Positions 1 through 12,316 of a stretch of 64,000 nucleotides of DNA are shown piece by piece; the stretch's first letter is position 1; each line of letters begins with the position of its first letter. Location: positions 1 through 64,000 of the forward strand of contig NZ_CP082787.1 in the NCBI RefSeq assembly GCF_021462285.1, given 5' to 3'. Source of the DNA: Serratia entomophila. Lineage in GTDB: Bacteria; Pseudomonadota; Gammaproteobacteria; Enterobacterales; Enterobacteriaceae. The translations under genes were made by a program, and so were the position numbers. The notes beneath the pieces were generated by a model. That model was not told the origin of the DNA. It saw only the letters and a program-made list of their open reading frames with translations, and ran no database searches.

Positions 1-7
1 ACACCGT

Positions 8-1324
8 TCACTTAAGATGTTTTGAGTGAACGGGATACTGGGTTTTTGAGATTCGAACGGTCCTCTTTTTGGGCCGTTTTCTCTTTTCTGGCAGGATAAA
101 TTGCTTCACATTCTCCCGCATTTTCTTCAGCTTCGTCGGGATCGTCCCTGGTTTACTCAGTGAACACCAGATGAGTTCATCCTGGATCAGTCTCATCGCC
201 ATCACGAAGCTTATCCGCAGTGGCGGCACTTTTGCTTCCCGTGCTATCTGACTCATCTCCATTCTGACCAGATTATAGGCCGTCAACAGACCCCAGATTT
301 CCTGGTAAATCCCGCTCACTTTCTGGCTGCGCAGCAACGTCGCTGTGCTCAGCTGGAACTGTTTCAGCTCTCCGTAGCCATTTTCTATGCTCCACCGCTC
401 CTGATACACATAACGCAGCGAGTCTGCCGGATACAGCTCCGGCTCGCTCAAAGAGCTGATAAAACCTTTGTAATGGCCTGATTCATCTTCACATTCTATT
501 AGCCGGGCCTGCCAGTATTCAGGCAGCGAGCTGTCCTGTTTTCGGGCCTGCGGTGAGACCTGCATCTCCACCAGATGGTCTCCTTCTCCGAACGTTTCCA
601 CTACACGGTATTTCGTGTTTCCCTTCAGGGGAACCAGCCAGTGCGCATCGTTCTGTCTGCGTTGCCAGTTAATCAGTAACTCTGCGGATAAATAGCAGCG
701 GTCAAACAGCGTCAGGCTTTTCGCCTGCGGCGATAATTGCTTCGCGTAACTGACTTCGCCGGTATTTGCCGGCCCGAATTTCACGTCATGGATCAACCGG
801 CTGCGCAGCGACATCATGGCGCACAGCCTGACCATCGGGTACTCAGTGTGTCTGTCCGGACGATGCTTTATGTACTCAAAATGGTCTGCAAGTTCGGGCG
901 TATCGGGTGTGCGAAAAAGGGTGCCATCAACGGCGAACAGCCGCAGTCCGTGCCAGAGGTCATCCTTATCTTCCTGTTGAGTCCAGTGGCTGGCCGTCAG
1001 GGTGAAGAGCTCCCGAAGCGGTTCATCGCTCAACCGCTGGCGTGCCTGGGCAATGGAGCTGGCAGCGAGAGTCTCACCTTCCTGCGAACTCAGGACGAGG
1101 TCGAGTTTTGTCACAACGTCCGTGATGGAGCGGTCGCGGTACAGGCCCATGCCCACAATCAGCCAGACCACGAGTTCTGCGGGGAGTTTACGTTTACGGA
1201 TACTGGCTTTATTCGTGGAATCAAGGACCTGAGAAATCCACTCAAGGGGAATGGCACGCTGAAAACAGGAAAGTGAAACGGGTTCAGCCCAGGTCTGGGT
1301 ATCGTCAAGCCAGGTTGAAAGCAT
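8..1324 (-). CDS. IS4-family DDE transposase (438 aa)
   Basis: This protein catalyses cut-and-paste transposition of the surrounding element. Its length of 438 aa is close to the 442 aa of IS4 InsG. The N-terminal block with RKRKLPAE and ARQRLSDEPLR is typical of the IS4 N-terminal region. Catalytic candidates are D133 (AVDGTLFRTP), D208 (LTLFDRCYLS) and E314. The IS4 signature Y-(2)-R-(3)-E-(6)-K is exact at Y307, R310, E314 and K321. The reading frame is open throughout, so the enzyme looks functional. The start ATG at 1324 immediately follows a T-run after a hairpin. The C-terminus is rich in lysine and arginine, plausible for DNA contact. Confidence 0.93.
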   Translation of the reverse strand: MLSTWLDDTQTWAEPVSLSCFQRAIPLEWISQVLDSTNKASIRKRKLPAELVVWLIVGMGLYRDRSITDVVTKLDLVLSSQEGETLAASSIAQARQRLSDEPLRELFTLTASHWTQQEDKDDLWHGLRLFAVDGTLFRTPDTPELADHFEYIKHRPDRHTEYPMVRLCAMMSLRSRLIHDVKFGPANTGEVSYAKQLSPQAKSLTLFDRCYLSAELLINWQRRQNDAHWLVPLKGNTKYRVVETFGEGDHLVEMQVSPQARKQDSSLPEYWQARLIECEDESGHYKGFISSLSEPELYPADSLRYVYQERWSIENGYGELKQFQLSTATLLRSQKVSGIYQEIWGLLTAYNLVRMEMSQIAREAKVPPLRISFVMAMRLIQDELIWCSLSKPGTIPTKLKKMRENVKQFILPEKRKRPKKRTVRISKTQYPVHSKHLK

Positions 1325-1354
1325 AAAAAAGCCCCATCAGAGAATTGATGAGGC
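1325..1354 (-). terminator. Terminator-like hairpin just before the transposase start codon
   Basis: Read on the minus strand, the arms GCCTCATCA and TGATGGGGC (eight pairs, one mismatch) are followed by six T and then the transposase ATG. It has the form of an intrinsic terminator. In this position it could stop outside transcripts from expressing the transposase; that role is inferred by analogy with IS elements that block impinging transcription. Confidence 0.6.
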
Positions 1355-1429
1355 TATTGTCGTCTACCCACCGGATCGTTCAACCGATCATTTTGCTTAA
1401 CCGATCGGTGTTAGCTTTAATCGGGTTTT

Positions 1430-1508
1430 GGTTAAACATTCAACGGTCGGAAAAAATATTGAAAATAGGGGTTGCGGCGTTCTGAGAACTCCCTATAATG
1501 CGCCTCCA
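1430..1508 (+). promoter_or_regulatory. rRNA operon promoter P1 with A-rich UP element and one Fis-like site
   Basis: The -35 TTGCGG (1472-1477) and -10 TATAAT (1494-1499) are 16 bp apart. A GC-rich discriminator (GCGCCTCC) follows, with a predicted start at A1508, as in E. coli rrn P1 promoters. An A-rich UP-like tract lies at 1449-1467. A 15-mer at 1430-1444 (ggttaaacattcaac) fits the Fis consensus at all but two defined positions and is centred at -71, exactly where Fis site I lies in E. coli rrnB. Confidence 0.88.
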
Positions 1509-1602
1509 CTGACCGGGAACAACGACTCCTCTAACGAGAAGCAGTCGCCCAGCCAGGAAGAAGCAAGCCGGTGAAAACGCCGTTTCTTAATAAGAAAAAA
1601 GC

Positions 1603-1630
1603 TTGACTCTTCAGCGGGAAAGCGTAATAT
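1603..1630 (+). promoter_or_regulatory. rRNA operon promoter P2
   Basis: TTGACT (1603-1608) and TAATAT (1625-1630) are separated by 16 bp. The core closely matches the E. coli rrnB P2 core. It lies about 120 bp downstream of P1, the usual spacing. Confidence 0.88.
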
Positions 1631-1640
1631 GCACCTCCCG

Positions 1641-1683
1641 CGTTACCGAGAGTTATCTCTCAGTAACCAACGCTCTTTAACAA
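1641..1683 (+). promoter_or_regulatory. rRNA antitermination signals boxB and boxA
   Basis: A hairpin with arms around GTTAC...GAGAG and CTCTC...GTAAC (about 1642-1667) is followed by GCTCTTTAACAA (1672-1683). This is the standard boxB-boxA order for Nus-dependent rRNA antitermination. Downstream, 1690-1708 is complementary to about 3402-3421 after 16S, giving the RNase III processing stem. Confidence 0.85.
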
Positions 1684-1835
1684 TTTATCAGACAATCTGT
1701 GTGGGCACTCCACAAGACGATATCCAGTACCTTCGGGTACGAAAAAATATCAAGTCTTGAAGAGTGGCTAACTGAAGTAAAATTCATGCAGTAACCTTTG
1801 AGCATCGCTTCACGAGTTGAAGCAAATCAAGCTTT

Positions 1836-3376
<1,541 letters not shown>

Positions 3377-3518
3377 CCTAATGATATTGATTCGAGTGAA
3401 GTGCTCACACAGATTGTCTGATAGAAAGTAACGAGCAAAGCGCTACCTGTTGATGTAATGAGTCTGCGACTCATGCTGATACGAGAAACGGTTAAACCCT
3501 GGTTTAATCGGATTTTGT

Positions 3519-3594
3519 GTCCCCATCGTCTAGAGGCCTAGGACACTGCCCTTTCACGGCTGTAACAGGGGTTCGAATCCCCTTGGGGACGCCA
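3519..3594 (+). tRNA. gltT/gltU-type: tRNA-Glu (anticodon TTC) in the 16S-23S spacer
   Basis: A 76-nt cloverleaf with a 7-bp acceptor stem GTCCCCA/TGGGGAC, T-loop GTTCGAATC and encoded CCA. The anticodon loop is CTTTCAC (anticodon TTC). A single tRNA-Glu in the spacer is the arrangement of E. coli rrnB, C, E and G. The anticodon stem CTGCC/GGCTG carries one T-T mismatch (3547 and 3561). Confidence 0.97.
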
Positions 3595-3680
3595 TTCCGA
3601 TAATGAGTGAAAGACATTATCACCGGTTATTCGTAACCTAAAATCTTAAAGATGACTCTTGCGAGTCGTGTTTAAGATAT

Positions 3681-3693
3681 TGCTCTTTAACAA
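3681..3693 (+). promoter_or_regulatory. Second boxA before 23S rRNA
   Basis: TGCTCTTTAACAA repeats the leader boxA sequence in the spacer between tRNA-Glu and 23S, as in E. coli rrn spacers. It supports antitermination through the 23S gene. Confidence 0.8.
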
Positions 3694-3828
3694 TCTGGAA
3701 CAAGCTGAAAATTGAAACATGACGGCTGAAATTTATCCCTCCGTAGAAGTACTGGGGTAAAGAGTAACCTGTCATAGAGTCTCTCAAATGTTTGCAGCAC
3801 GAACGATGGAAACATCTTCGGGTTGTGA

Positions 3829-6736
<2,908 letters not shown>

Positions 6737-6840
6737 ACAACACCGAAGGTGTTTTAGAGCAGACGATAGATTTTCAGCGAAGTTCTTAGATTGGTTTCAA
6801 TGGCGACACGAAAGTGAAGCGGTTGGAATGAAACAGAATT

Positions 6841-6960
6841 TGCCTGGCGGCAATAGCGCGGTGGTCCCACCTGACCCCATGCCGAACTCAGAAGTGAAAC
6901 GCCGTAGCGCCGATGGTAGTGTGGGGTCTCCCCATGCGAGAGTAGGACACTGCCAGGCAT
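6841..6960 (+). rRNA. rrf: 5S ribosomal RNA
   Basis: A 120-nt sequence from TGCCTGGCGG to CTGCCAGGCAT with complementary ends. It matches E. coli 5S over nearly its whole length. Confidence 0.98.
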
Positions 6961-7052
6961 CAAATAAACGTTACCAGCCTGACATCTGGTAATGAGCGAA
7001 ATCGCCGAGGCGGTTTTGCCGGCATCGCGAGATGCAACGTAAAAGAATCGGT

Positions 7053-7129
7053 GGAGCGGTAGTTCAGTTGGTTAGAATACCTGCCTGTCACGCAGGGGGT
7101 CGCGGGTTCGAGCCCCGTCCGTTCCGCCA
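7053..7129 (+). tRNA. aspT: tRNA-Asp (anticodon GTC)
   Basis: A 77-nt tRNA with acceptor stem GGAGCGG, anticodon GTC at 7087-7089, T-arm GGGTTCGAGCCCC and encoded CCA. It is distal in the rRNA operon, the place of aspT in E. coli rrnC. Confidence 0.97.
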
Positions 7130-7138
7130 CTTATTTAA

Positions 7139-7166
7139 ATTATGCCTGCTGCTTAGCAGGCATAAT
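7139..7166 (+). other. Perfect 12-bp hairpin between tRNA-Asp and tRNA-Trp
   Basis: ATTATGCCTGCT and AGCAGGCATAAT are perfectly complementary around a GCTT loop. No T-run follows, so it is not a classical intrinsic terminator. It may guide processing of the two tRNAs. Confidence 0.75.
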
Positions 7167-7180
7167 GTTAAGCGTAATAT

Positions 7181-7256
7181 AGGGGCGTAGCTCAGTTGGT
7201 AGAGCACCGGTCTCCAAAACCGGGTGTCGCGAGTTCGAGTCTCTCCGCCCCTGCCA
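7181..7256 (+). tRNA. trpT: tRNA-Trp (anticodon CCA)
   Basis: A 76-nt tRNA with acceptor stem AGGGGCG, anticodon CCA at 7214-7216 and encoded CCA end. Its position after tRNA-Asp matches E. coli rrnC (aspT-trpT), which together with the following hdfR identifies this as the rrnC-equivalent operon. Confidence 0.97.
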
Positions 7257-7262
7257 TATTGC

Positions 7263-7294
7263 AAACCCTTTGCGAAAGCGAAGGGTTTTTTTTG
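7263..7294 (+). terminator. rRNA operon terminator
   Basis: AACCCTTTGC and GCGAAGGGTT form a 10-bp stem (one G-T pair) with a GAAA loop, followed by a run of T to 7293. Confidence 0.9.
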
Positions 7295-7651
7295 CTTTTC
7301 ATTTCCCCTTCTTTGCTATTTCTCTGAAAAACCGCTCAAAATTCCCACCGAAACTGTTCCAAATTTAAACACTCCTCGTTGGGTTTATGCTCAAGACGCT
7401 TGTGCGGTGGCGCTCATTATTCTCAACGAAAGCCACGGCCCGAAGGACAGAAATGACCTGCGTAATCTGCAGACATGGTGAAGATAGGGTGATGAGGAGA
7501 AGCGGTGAAGCCGGGCCTCCAGGCAATATTCTCTCTATCGGCACGTTCCCGGTATTGGCCTGCTGATATTGGCCTCCAGAAGGCGATGAGCGCGTTTTGG
7601 CTGAACAGACGAACCAACCCCCATCTTTGCGTCAGAAGCCGTTATAGCGCC
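7295..7651. other. Intergenic, no feature recognised
   Basis: This gap lies between the rRNA terminator and the 3' end of hdfR. No coding sequence with plausible start and composition, no clear hairpin terminator for hdfR and no repeat was recognised. Confidence 0.6.
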
Positions 7652-8479
7652 TCAGGCTGCGGTATTTAAAGGTATTTTCAGCAATTGCCGGATCAACGGC
7701 TGTTGGTCGCTGTTTTGCAGCCAGACGGCGTACAGCGGACGGACAATCGTTGGGATCTCGGCGGCCGCAATCAGCTGCGGGTACTCTTTTTCCCATTGGC
7801 TTGGCAGGAAGGCACAGCCGCCGGTGGTTTCCAGCAGTTGGCGCGTCAGGTGCGCGGAGGTGGTGGTAAGCACTGGCACATTGTCACCCTCCAACATGCG
7901 GCTTTCCTGCTGATGAAAATCGGCGCCCCATTCCAGCTTGATATAGGGCATAGGTACCTGCTTTTCGCGGAGGCTGGAAGAGAACAGGCGCAGCGAGAAG
8001 TTTCCCAACAGCTGGCTCGCCAGCTCATCCATCTTGGGGGGCTCGGTGGTGATGAGCAAATCGAGCTGTCTTTCATGCAGCTGTTTTACCAAAGAGTGCC
8101 TTAGCGCCACCCTGGCCTCCAGCTGCAACGCCTCTCGTTGTTGGTAGAGGGATTGCAGCCAGGGGGTGAGATAAGCCTCCCACAGCGAAGCGGTGGCGCC
8201 TATCGACAGCTCGGTATGCTGCAGCGATCGCACCACCTCTTTTTTCGCCAGTTGCCAGGTGTTCATCAGGCTCTCTGCATAGGGCAGAAGCCGCTCTCCG
8301 GCCGGCGTCAGGCGGATATTGTTGCGGTGGCGGGTGAATAAATTTGCGCCCAATTGGTTTTCCAACTGGCGGATGCGGAAACTGACCGCTGATTGCGTTA
8401 AGTACAAGGATTCTGCGGCTCGGCCAAAGTGGCGCGTTCTACTGACCTCCAAAAAGGTTTTCAGTAATTCGGTATCCAC
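7652..8479 (-). CDS. hdfR: LysR-type regulator HdfR
   Basis: A LysR-family DNA-binding regulator. In E. coli HdfR represses the flagellar master operon flhDC and is paired with divergent maoP. The N-terminal winged helix-turn-helix ([20 protein letters not shown], then [10 protein letters not shown]) is nearly the same as in E. coli, and a LysR effector-binding domain follows. The GTG at 8479 is preferred as start: GGAG lies 6 nt upstream and the product then begins MDTELLKTF as in E. coli, giving 275 aa. A TTG at 8491 in the same frame would overlap that Shine-Dalgarno. It is divergent from maoP with a short shared control region. Confidence 0.93.
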   Translation of the reverse strand: MDTELLKTFLEVSRTRHFGRAAESLYLTQSAVSFRIRQLENQLGANLFTRHRNNIRLTPAGERLLPYAESLMNTWQLAKKEVVRSLQHTELSIGATASLWEAYLTPWLQSLYQQREALQLEARVALRHSLVKQLHERQLDLLITTEPPKMDELASQLLGNFSLRLFSSSLREKQVPMPYIKLEWGADFHQQESRMLEGDNVPVLTTTSAHLTRQLLETTGGCAFLPSQWEKEYPQLIAAAEIPTIVRPLYAVWLQNSDQQPLIRQLLKIPLNTAA

Positions 8480-8523
8480 ACCTATCTCCAAAAAATTTTG
8501 TCGTTAAGATTTAAATGTTTTGT

Positions 8524-8551
8524 TTTACACAATGTCAAGCCTATCTAATAC
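8524..8551 (+). promoter_or_regulatory. Candidate promoter of maoP
   Basis: TTTACA (8524-8529) and TAATAC (8546-8551) are 16 bp apart in the hdfR-maoP divergent region, about 48 bp before the maoP start. Confidence 0.45.
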
Positions 8552-8598
8552 TCCGCGCCATAAACAGCACGGCCATGAGAGAATTAGGAGCGTGTCAG

Positions 8599-8937
8599 AT
8601 GGCGGATAGCTTCACCACGACCAATCGTTTTTTTGATAATAAACATTATCCTCGCGGGTTCTCCCGCCACGGCGATTTCACCATTAAAGAGGCGCAATTG
8701 CTAGAGCGCTTCGGGTATGCGTTCAACGAGTTGGACTCGGGCAAACGCCAGCCGGCCACTGAAGAAGAACAGCAGTTCGTCGCAGTGTGTCATGGTGAGC
8801 GCGAGCCTGTGACCGAGCAGGAAAAAGTATGGGCTAAATATCTGGCGCGCACACGCCGCCCGAAAAAATTCCATACCCTGTCCGGCGGCAAGCCGCAGGC
8901 TGACGCGGTGGAAGATTACACCGAGAGCGATGATTGA
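8599..8937 (+). CDS. maoP: Macrodomain Ori organisation protein MaoP
   Basis: A 112-aa protein highly similar to E. coli MaoP (YifE), from [20 protein letters not shown] to a C-terminus of ESDD. In E. coli MaoP acts with the maoS site to organise the Ori macrodomain of the chromosome. The start at 8599 matches the E. coli length and has TAGGAG 8 nt upstream. An in-frame extension to 8515 is unlikely because it would run through the promoter region. An exact maoS counterpart was not identified here. Confidence 0.93.
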   Translation: MADSFTTTNRFFDNKHYPRGFSRHGDFTIKEAQLLERFGYAFNELDSGKRQPATEEEQQFVAVCHGEREPVTEQEKVWAKYLARTRRPKKFHTLSGGKPQADAVEDYTESDD

Positions 8938-8941
8938 TGAT

Positions 8942-8968
8942 GATGGGGCCTGCGGGCCCCATTTTTAT
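8942..8968. terminator. Bidirectional terminator between maoP and yifB
   Basis: GGGGCC and GGCCCC around a TGCG loop are followed by ATTTTTATT on the plus strand. The yifB stop codon lies at 8965-8967, so the hairpin can also end the convergent yifB transcript. Confidence 0.75.
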
Positions 8969-10488
8969 TCCAGGCTGTGATGCAGCTGCAACAACAGGCG
9001 GTCCATATAACGATAGCCTAAGGCTTCGCTCAAATGCCGCTTATCGATGTTCTTGTCCCCCGCTAAATCCGCCAACGTGCGCGCCACTTTCAAAATCCGC
9101 TGCCAGGCGCGAACCGATAATCCCAGCGCGTGCAGGGTGGTTTCCAAAAATTCGGCGTCTGCCGCCCGCAGTGAACAGTCCCGTTCGACCTCCCGGTTGC
9201 TCAGCAAGGCATTAATCTTGCCTGCCCGCTTGATCTGCGCGTCGCGCGCCAGCAGAACCCGGGCGCGCACCTGAGCGCTATTTTCTCCAGGCGCCCGGTG
9301 CTTGCTGAGAATACCCGGAGGTAACAGCGGCACGTCGATCGACAGATCGAAACGATCGAGAAAGGGTCCGGAGAGACGGCCCAGATAGCGCAACACTTGC
9401 TGAGGGGAGGCGCGGTTATGCACCCCTTGGTGGTGCCCGGTTGGGCTGGGGTTCATCGCCGCAATCAGCTGGACCCTGGCCGGAAAACAGACCTTGGCGT
9501 TGGCGCGTGATATCACGATCTCGCCGGACTCCAGCGGTTCGCGCAGCGCGTCCAGCACCCGGCGTTCGAATTCGGGCAGCTCGTCCAGAAACAGCACGCC
9601 GTTGTGCGCCATGGATATTTCACCTGGCCGCGGCAGCGATCCCCCGCCGACCAGCGCCGCCATGGAGGCGCTATGGTGTGGCGCGCGAAACGGCCGTTGG
9701 CGCCAGGGCAAGGGTTCTGCGTCATGGCGCAGCAGGCTGGCTACCGCCACGCTCTCCAGCGCTTCCTGTTCGGTCAACGGCGGCAGCAGGCCGGTCAGTC
9801 GGCTGGCCAACATGGTTTTGCCCGTTCCCGGCGGGCCAATCAACAGCAGGTTGTGGCCGCCGGCGGCGGCAATCTCCAGCGCTCGCTTGGCCTGTTCCTG
9901 AGCGATGATGTCCTGCAGGTCGGCCAGTTCCGGTGGCGTATGGGCGGCGGGGAGCGCGCTGGCGGCCGCCAGTTCCCGCTGGCCATGCAGGAAGGCGCAG
10001 ACTTCTTGCAGGTGCTGCGCCACCCGGGTTTCGCCCTGTGCGATCAGGCCGACCTCATGGCCATTGTCCGCCGACAGGATTAAGCGCCGCCCGGCCTCTG
10101 CCGCCGCCAGCGCCGCCGGGATCGCGCCCCTCACCGCCCGCAGCGCGCCGGATAATGCCAGCTCGCCGAGGAATTCATAACGCGCCAGCGTTTCGACGGG
10201 CAGCTGTTCGGAGGCGGCGAGGATCGCCAGTGCGATCGGCAGATCGTAGCGGCCGCCTTCTTTCGGCAGATCGGCCGGCGCCAGATTCACGGTGATGCGC
10301 CGGGCGGGAAAAGTAAAACCGCTATTAATCAATGCACTGCGAACCCTGTCGCGCGCTTCTTTTACCGTTGTTTCCGGCAGGCCGACCAGCGTCAGGCCGG
10401 GCAGACCATTGCTGATATGCACTTCCACCGTCACCGAAGGGGCCTGCACGCCGATCGTGGCCCGGGTATAGATAACCGCCAATGACAT
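8965..10488 (-). CDS. yifB: YifB/ComM-family Mg-chelatase-like AAA+ ATPase
   Basis: A 507-aa protein with the same architecture as E. coli YifB (506 aa): an N-terminal Lon-protease-like S5 fold domain (VEVHISNGLPGLTLVGLPE), a central AAA+ module and a C-terminal Mg-chelatase-type helical domain. Walker A is IGPPGTGKTMLASR and Walker B is GVLFLDELPEF. Arginine-rich sensor segments RLSGPFLDRFDL and RAWQRILKVART are present. The homologue ComM is a helicase promoting branch migration during natural transformation. Start ATG at 10488 has AAGGAG 7 nt upstream. It is convergent with maoP. Confidence 0.93.
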   Translation of the reverse strand: MSLAVIYTRATIGVQAPSVTVEVHISNGLPGLTLVGLPETTVKEARDRVRSALINSGFTFPARRITVNLAPADLPKEGGRYDLPIALAILAASEQLPVETLARYEFLGELALSGALRAVRGAIPAALAAAEAGRRLILSADNGHEVGLIAQGETRVAQHLQEVCAFLHGQRELAAASALPAAHTPPELADLQDIIAQEQAKRALEIAAAGGHNLLLIGPPGTGKTMLASRLTGLLPPLTEQEALESVAVASLLRHDAEPLPWRQRPFRAPHHSASMAALVGGGSLPRPGEISMAHNGVLFLDELPEFERRVLDALREPLESGEIVISRANAKVCFPARVQLIAAMNPSPTGHHQGVHNRASPQQVLRYLGRLSGPFLDRFDLSIDVPLLPPGILSKHRAPGENSAQVRARVLLARDAQIKRAGKINALLSNREVERDCSLRAADAEFLETTLHALGLSVRAWQRILKVARTLADLAGDKNIDKRHLSEALGYRYMDRLLLQLHHSLE

Positions 10489-10828
10489 ATCGCTCTCCTT
10501 GCTGAGGGCGACATGATGCGCGATCGGCGTGAGAGGAATCAGTTATCGTTGCTGTTTTTGCCGGAGGGTGCGCAAATAAATTATATTATTTCATATAGAT
10601 AGAATTTATTTGTGAACGGCTTCGCAACCGGTGGCAATACCCCCTAACAATTGCGTGAAGGCTGCAACACATTAGCAGGCTACTCAAGTTGCCATCGCAG
10701 GCTTAATGGGTGTATTTAACAATTGATTAAAATAAACATCACTCCGTTAACACACCCCGACCGCCGCCGCATTCTGCCCGGCAGCCGCTAAACCTCCTGA
10801 CTACGTACTCTAGGGTAGGGATAACACT
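10489..10828. promoter_or_regulatory. Control region between yifB and the MFS gene, with a CRP-like site
   Basis: About 340 bp without genes separate two divergent starts. It is AT-rich in the middle. TGTGA (10611-10615) and TCGCA (10622-10626), 6 bp apart, make a one-mismatch CRP-like site. In the E. coli map the ilv leader follows yifB directly, so this region came with, or evolved around, the inserted transporter gene. Confidence 0.4.
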
Positions 10829-12061
10829 ATGTTTGGTTGGACCTCGCTGCAACGCAATGCGGCAATCGCCAGCTTTTCAAGCTGGACGCTCGATGCTTTC
10901 GATTTTTTCGTGCTGGTGTTTCTGCTCAGCGACATCGCCCAATCCTTCCACGTCGGCATGGAGGAGGTCACGCTGGCGATCCTGCTGACGCTGGCGGTGC
11001 GGCCGATAGGCGCGCTGATCTTTGGCCGCGCGGCAGAGAAATACGGCCGTAAGCCGATTCTGATGCTCAACATCGTCTTTTTCTCGGTATTTGAGCTGCT
11101 GTCCGCCGCGGCGCCCTCGCTGACGGTATTTCTGCTGTTGCGCGTGTTGTACGGCGTGGCGATGGGCGGAATTTGGGGCGTGGCGTCGTCGCTGGCGATG
11201 GAGACCATTCCGGATCGTTCACGCGGCCTGATGTCGGGCATTTTCCAGGCCGGTTATCCGTTCGGCTATCTGTTGGCGGCGGTGGTCTATGGGCTGTTGT
11301 TCGAAGCGGTGGGCTGGCGCGGCATGTTTGTCATCGGTGCGGCGCCGATCTTGCTGCTGCCGTTTATTTACTATTGCGTGCAGGAATCGCCGGTGTGGTT
11401 GGCGGCGCGTGAGCGCAAAGAGAGCACCGCCTTGCTGCCGGTATTGAAGAGTCATTGGAAGCTGTGCGGTTATCTGGTGCTGCTGATGGCGGCGTTCAAT
11501 TTCTTCTCGCACGGTACGCAGGATCTGTATCCGGTGTTCCTGAAAGTTCAGCACGGTTTCGACCCTAAAACCGTCAGTATCATCGCCATTAGCTACAATA
11601 TCGCTTCAATTATCGGCGGTGTGTTCTTCGGGACGCTGTCGGAAAAAATCGGCCGTAAGAAAGCGATTATCATCGCCGCGCTGCTGGCGCTGCCGGTGAT
11701 CCCGCTGTGGGCGTTTTCCAGCGGCTCGTTGATGTTGGGGATCGGCGCTTTCCTGATGCAGTTCATGGTGCAGGGCGCCTGGGGCGTGGTGCCGACCTAC
11801 CTGACCGAACTGGTGCCGGCCAACACTCGCGCGGTGCTGCCGGGGTTCGTGTATCAGCTGGGTAATTTGATCGCGTCGGTCAACGCCACCCTGCAGGCGA
11901 CCATAGCCGAACATAACGGCCATAACTACGGGCTGGCGATGGCGATCATCGCCGGCACGGTGGCGCTGGCGATCGCTTTGCTGGTGTTCTTCGGCAAGGA
12001 CACCCGGGGCAAGGCCATCACCGGCGAAGTGAAAACCGCCGGCGTGCGCGCTAGCGTTTGA
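10829..12061 (+). CDS. MFS carboxylate:H+ symporter (SHS lactate/sialate-type)
   Basis: A 410-aa major facilitator protein with about 12 predicted membrane segments. The start WTLDAFDFFVLVF and the loop GRAAEKYGRKP (repeated as GTLSEKIGRKK in the second half) are typical of the SHS family of lactate, pyruvate or sialic acid symporters. The substrate cannot be fixed by eye; a short monocarboxylate is the best guess. The gene is absent at this point in E. coli. It reads toward the ilv operon, with 130 bp holding the ilv promoter in between and no obvious terminator, so some read-through is possible. Confidence 0.8.
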   Translation: MFGWTSLQRNAAIASFSSWTLDAFDFFVLVFLLSDIAQSFHVGMEEVTLAILLTLAVRPIGALIFGRAAEKYGRKPILMLNIVFFSVFELLSAAAPSLTVFLLLRVLYGVAMGGIWGVASSLAMETIPDRSRGLMSGIFQAGYPFGYLLAAVVYGLLFEAVGWRGMFVIGAAPILLLPFIYYCVQESPVWLAARERKESTALLPVLKSHWKLCGYLVLLMAAFNFFSHGTQDLYPVFLKVQHGFDPKTVSIIAISYNIASIIGGVFFGTLSEKIGRKKAIIIAALLALPVIPLWAFSSGSLMLGIGAFLMQFMVQGAWGVVPTYLTELVPANTRAVLPGFVYQLGNLIASVNATLQATIAEHNGHNYGLAMAIIAGTVALAIALLVFFGKDTRGKAITGEVKTAGVRASV

Positions 12062-12122
12062 AATCCGGGCAGTTTGCACGAGGTATGACCAGGTTGCGCC
12101 GAATAATAACGCAAAAAAAGTG

Positions 12123-12147
12123 TTGTCATGCCGCGCGCGACTATGGT
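12123..12147 (+). promoter_or_regulatory. ilv operon promoter region (ilvGp2-like)
   Basis: The segment with TTGTCA (12123-12128) and TATGGT (12142-12147), followed by ACCTCTGTAGGCATTAGTTCG, resembles the E. coli ilvGp2 core (TATGGTAAC, then TTAGGCATTCCTTCG). Those hexamers are too close together, so the true -35 probably starts a few bases upstream. Transcription would start shortly before the leader peptide. Confidence 0.6.
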
Positions 12148-12194
12148 ACCTCTGTAGGCATTAGTTCGAAACGAGCACAGTGAACAAACCCATT

Positions 12195-12293
12195 ATGAAA
12201 GCCTTTGCCCAAGTGATTAGCCTAGTCGTGATTAGCGTGGTGGTGATTATTATCCCACCGTGCGGGGCTGCACTTGGACGAAGAAAGGCTTAG
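12195..12293 (+). CDS. ilvL: ilv operon leader peptide
   Basis: A 32-residue peptide: MKAFAQ followed by VISLVVISVVVIIIPPCGAA and a LGRRKA end. From residue 7 it is almost identical to E. coli IlvL. Six valine, five isoleucine and two leucine codons let ribosome stalling sense all three branched-chain amino acids. The first six residues differ from E. coli (MTALLR). A GTG at 12180 in the same frame is a possible alternative start. It is followed by the attenuator. Confidence 0.95.
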   Translation: MKAFAQVISLVVISVVVIIIPPCGAALGRRKA

Positions 12294-12316
12294 AAAACAA
12301 GCCGGAATCGCAAGAG

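Larger units (their letters stand above)
1..1413 (-). mobile_element. IS4-family insertion sequence, left end clipped by window start
   Basis: A single transposase gene on the minus strand is bracketed by imperfect inverted repeats. The right end, read inward on the minus strand, is taacaccgatcggttaag (1413 to 1396). The left end begins acaccgttcacttaag at base 1, so about 2 bp of the 18-bp left repeat lie outside the window. The right repeat closely resembles the 18-bp terminal repeat known for IS4. The size of about 1.4 kb also fits IS4. A target duplication cannot be checked because the left flank is absent. The element sits directly upstream of an rRNA operon promoter. Confidence 0.9.

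Noticed and set aside
1-1413. IS10 or IS50 as identity of the insertion sequence
   Set aside because: Terminal repeats match the IS4 pattern (taa..cgatc.gttaag) and not those of IS10 or IS50; transposase length and motif context also fit IS4.
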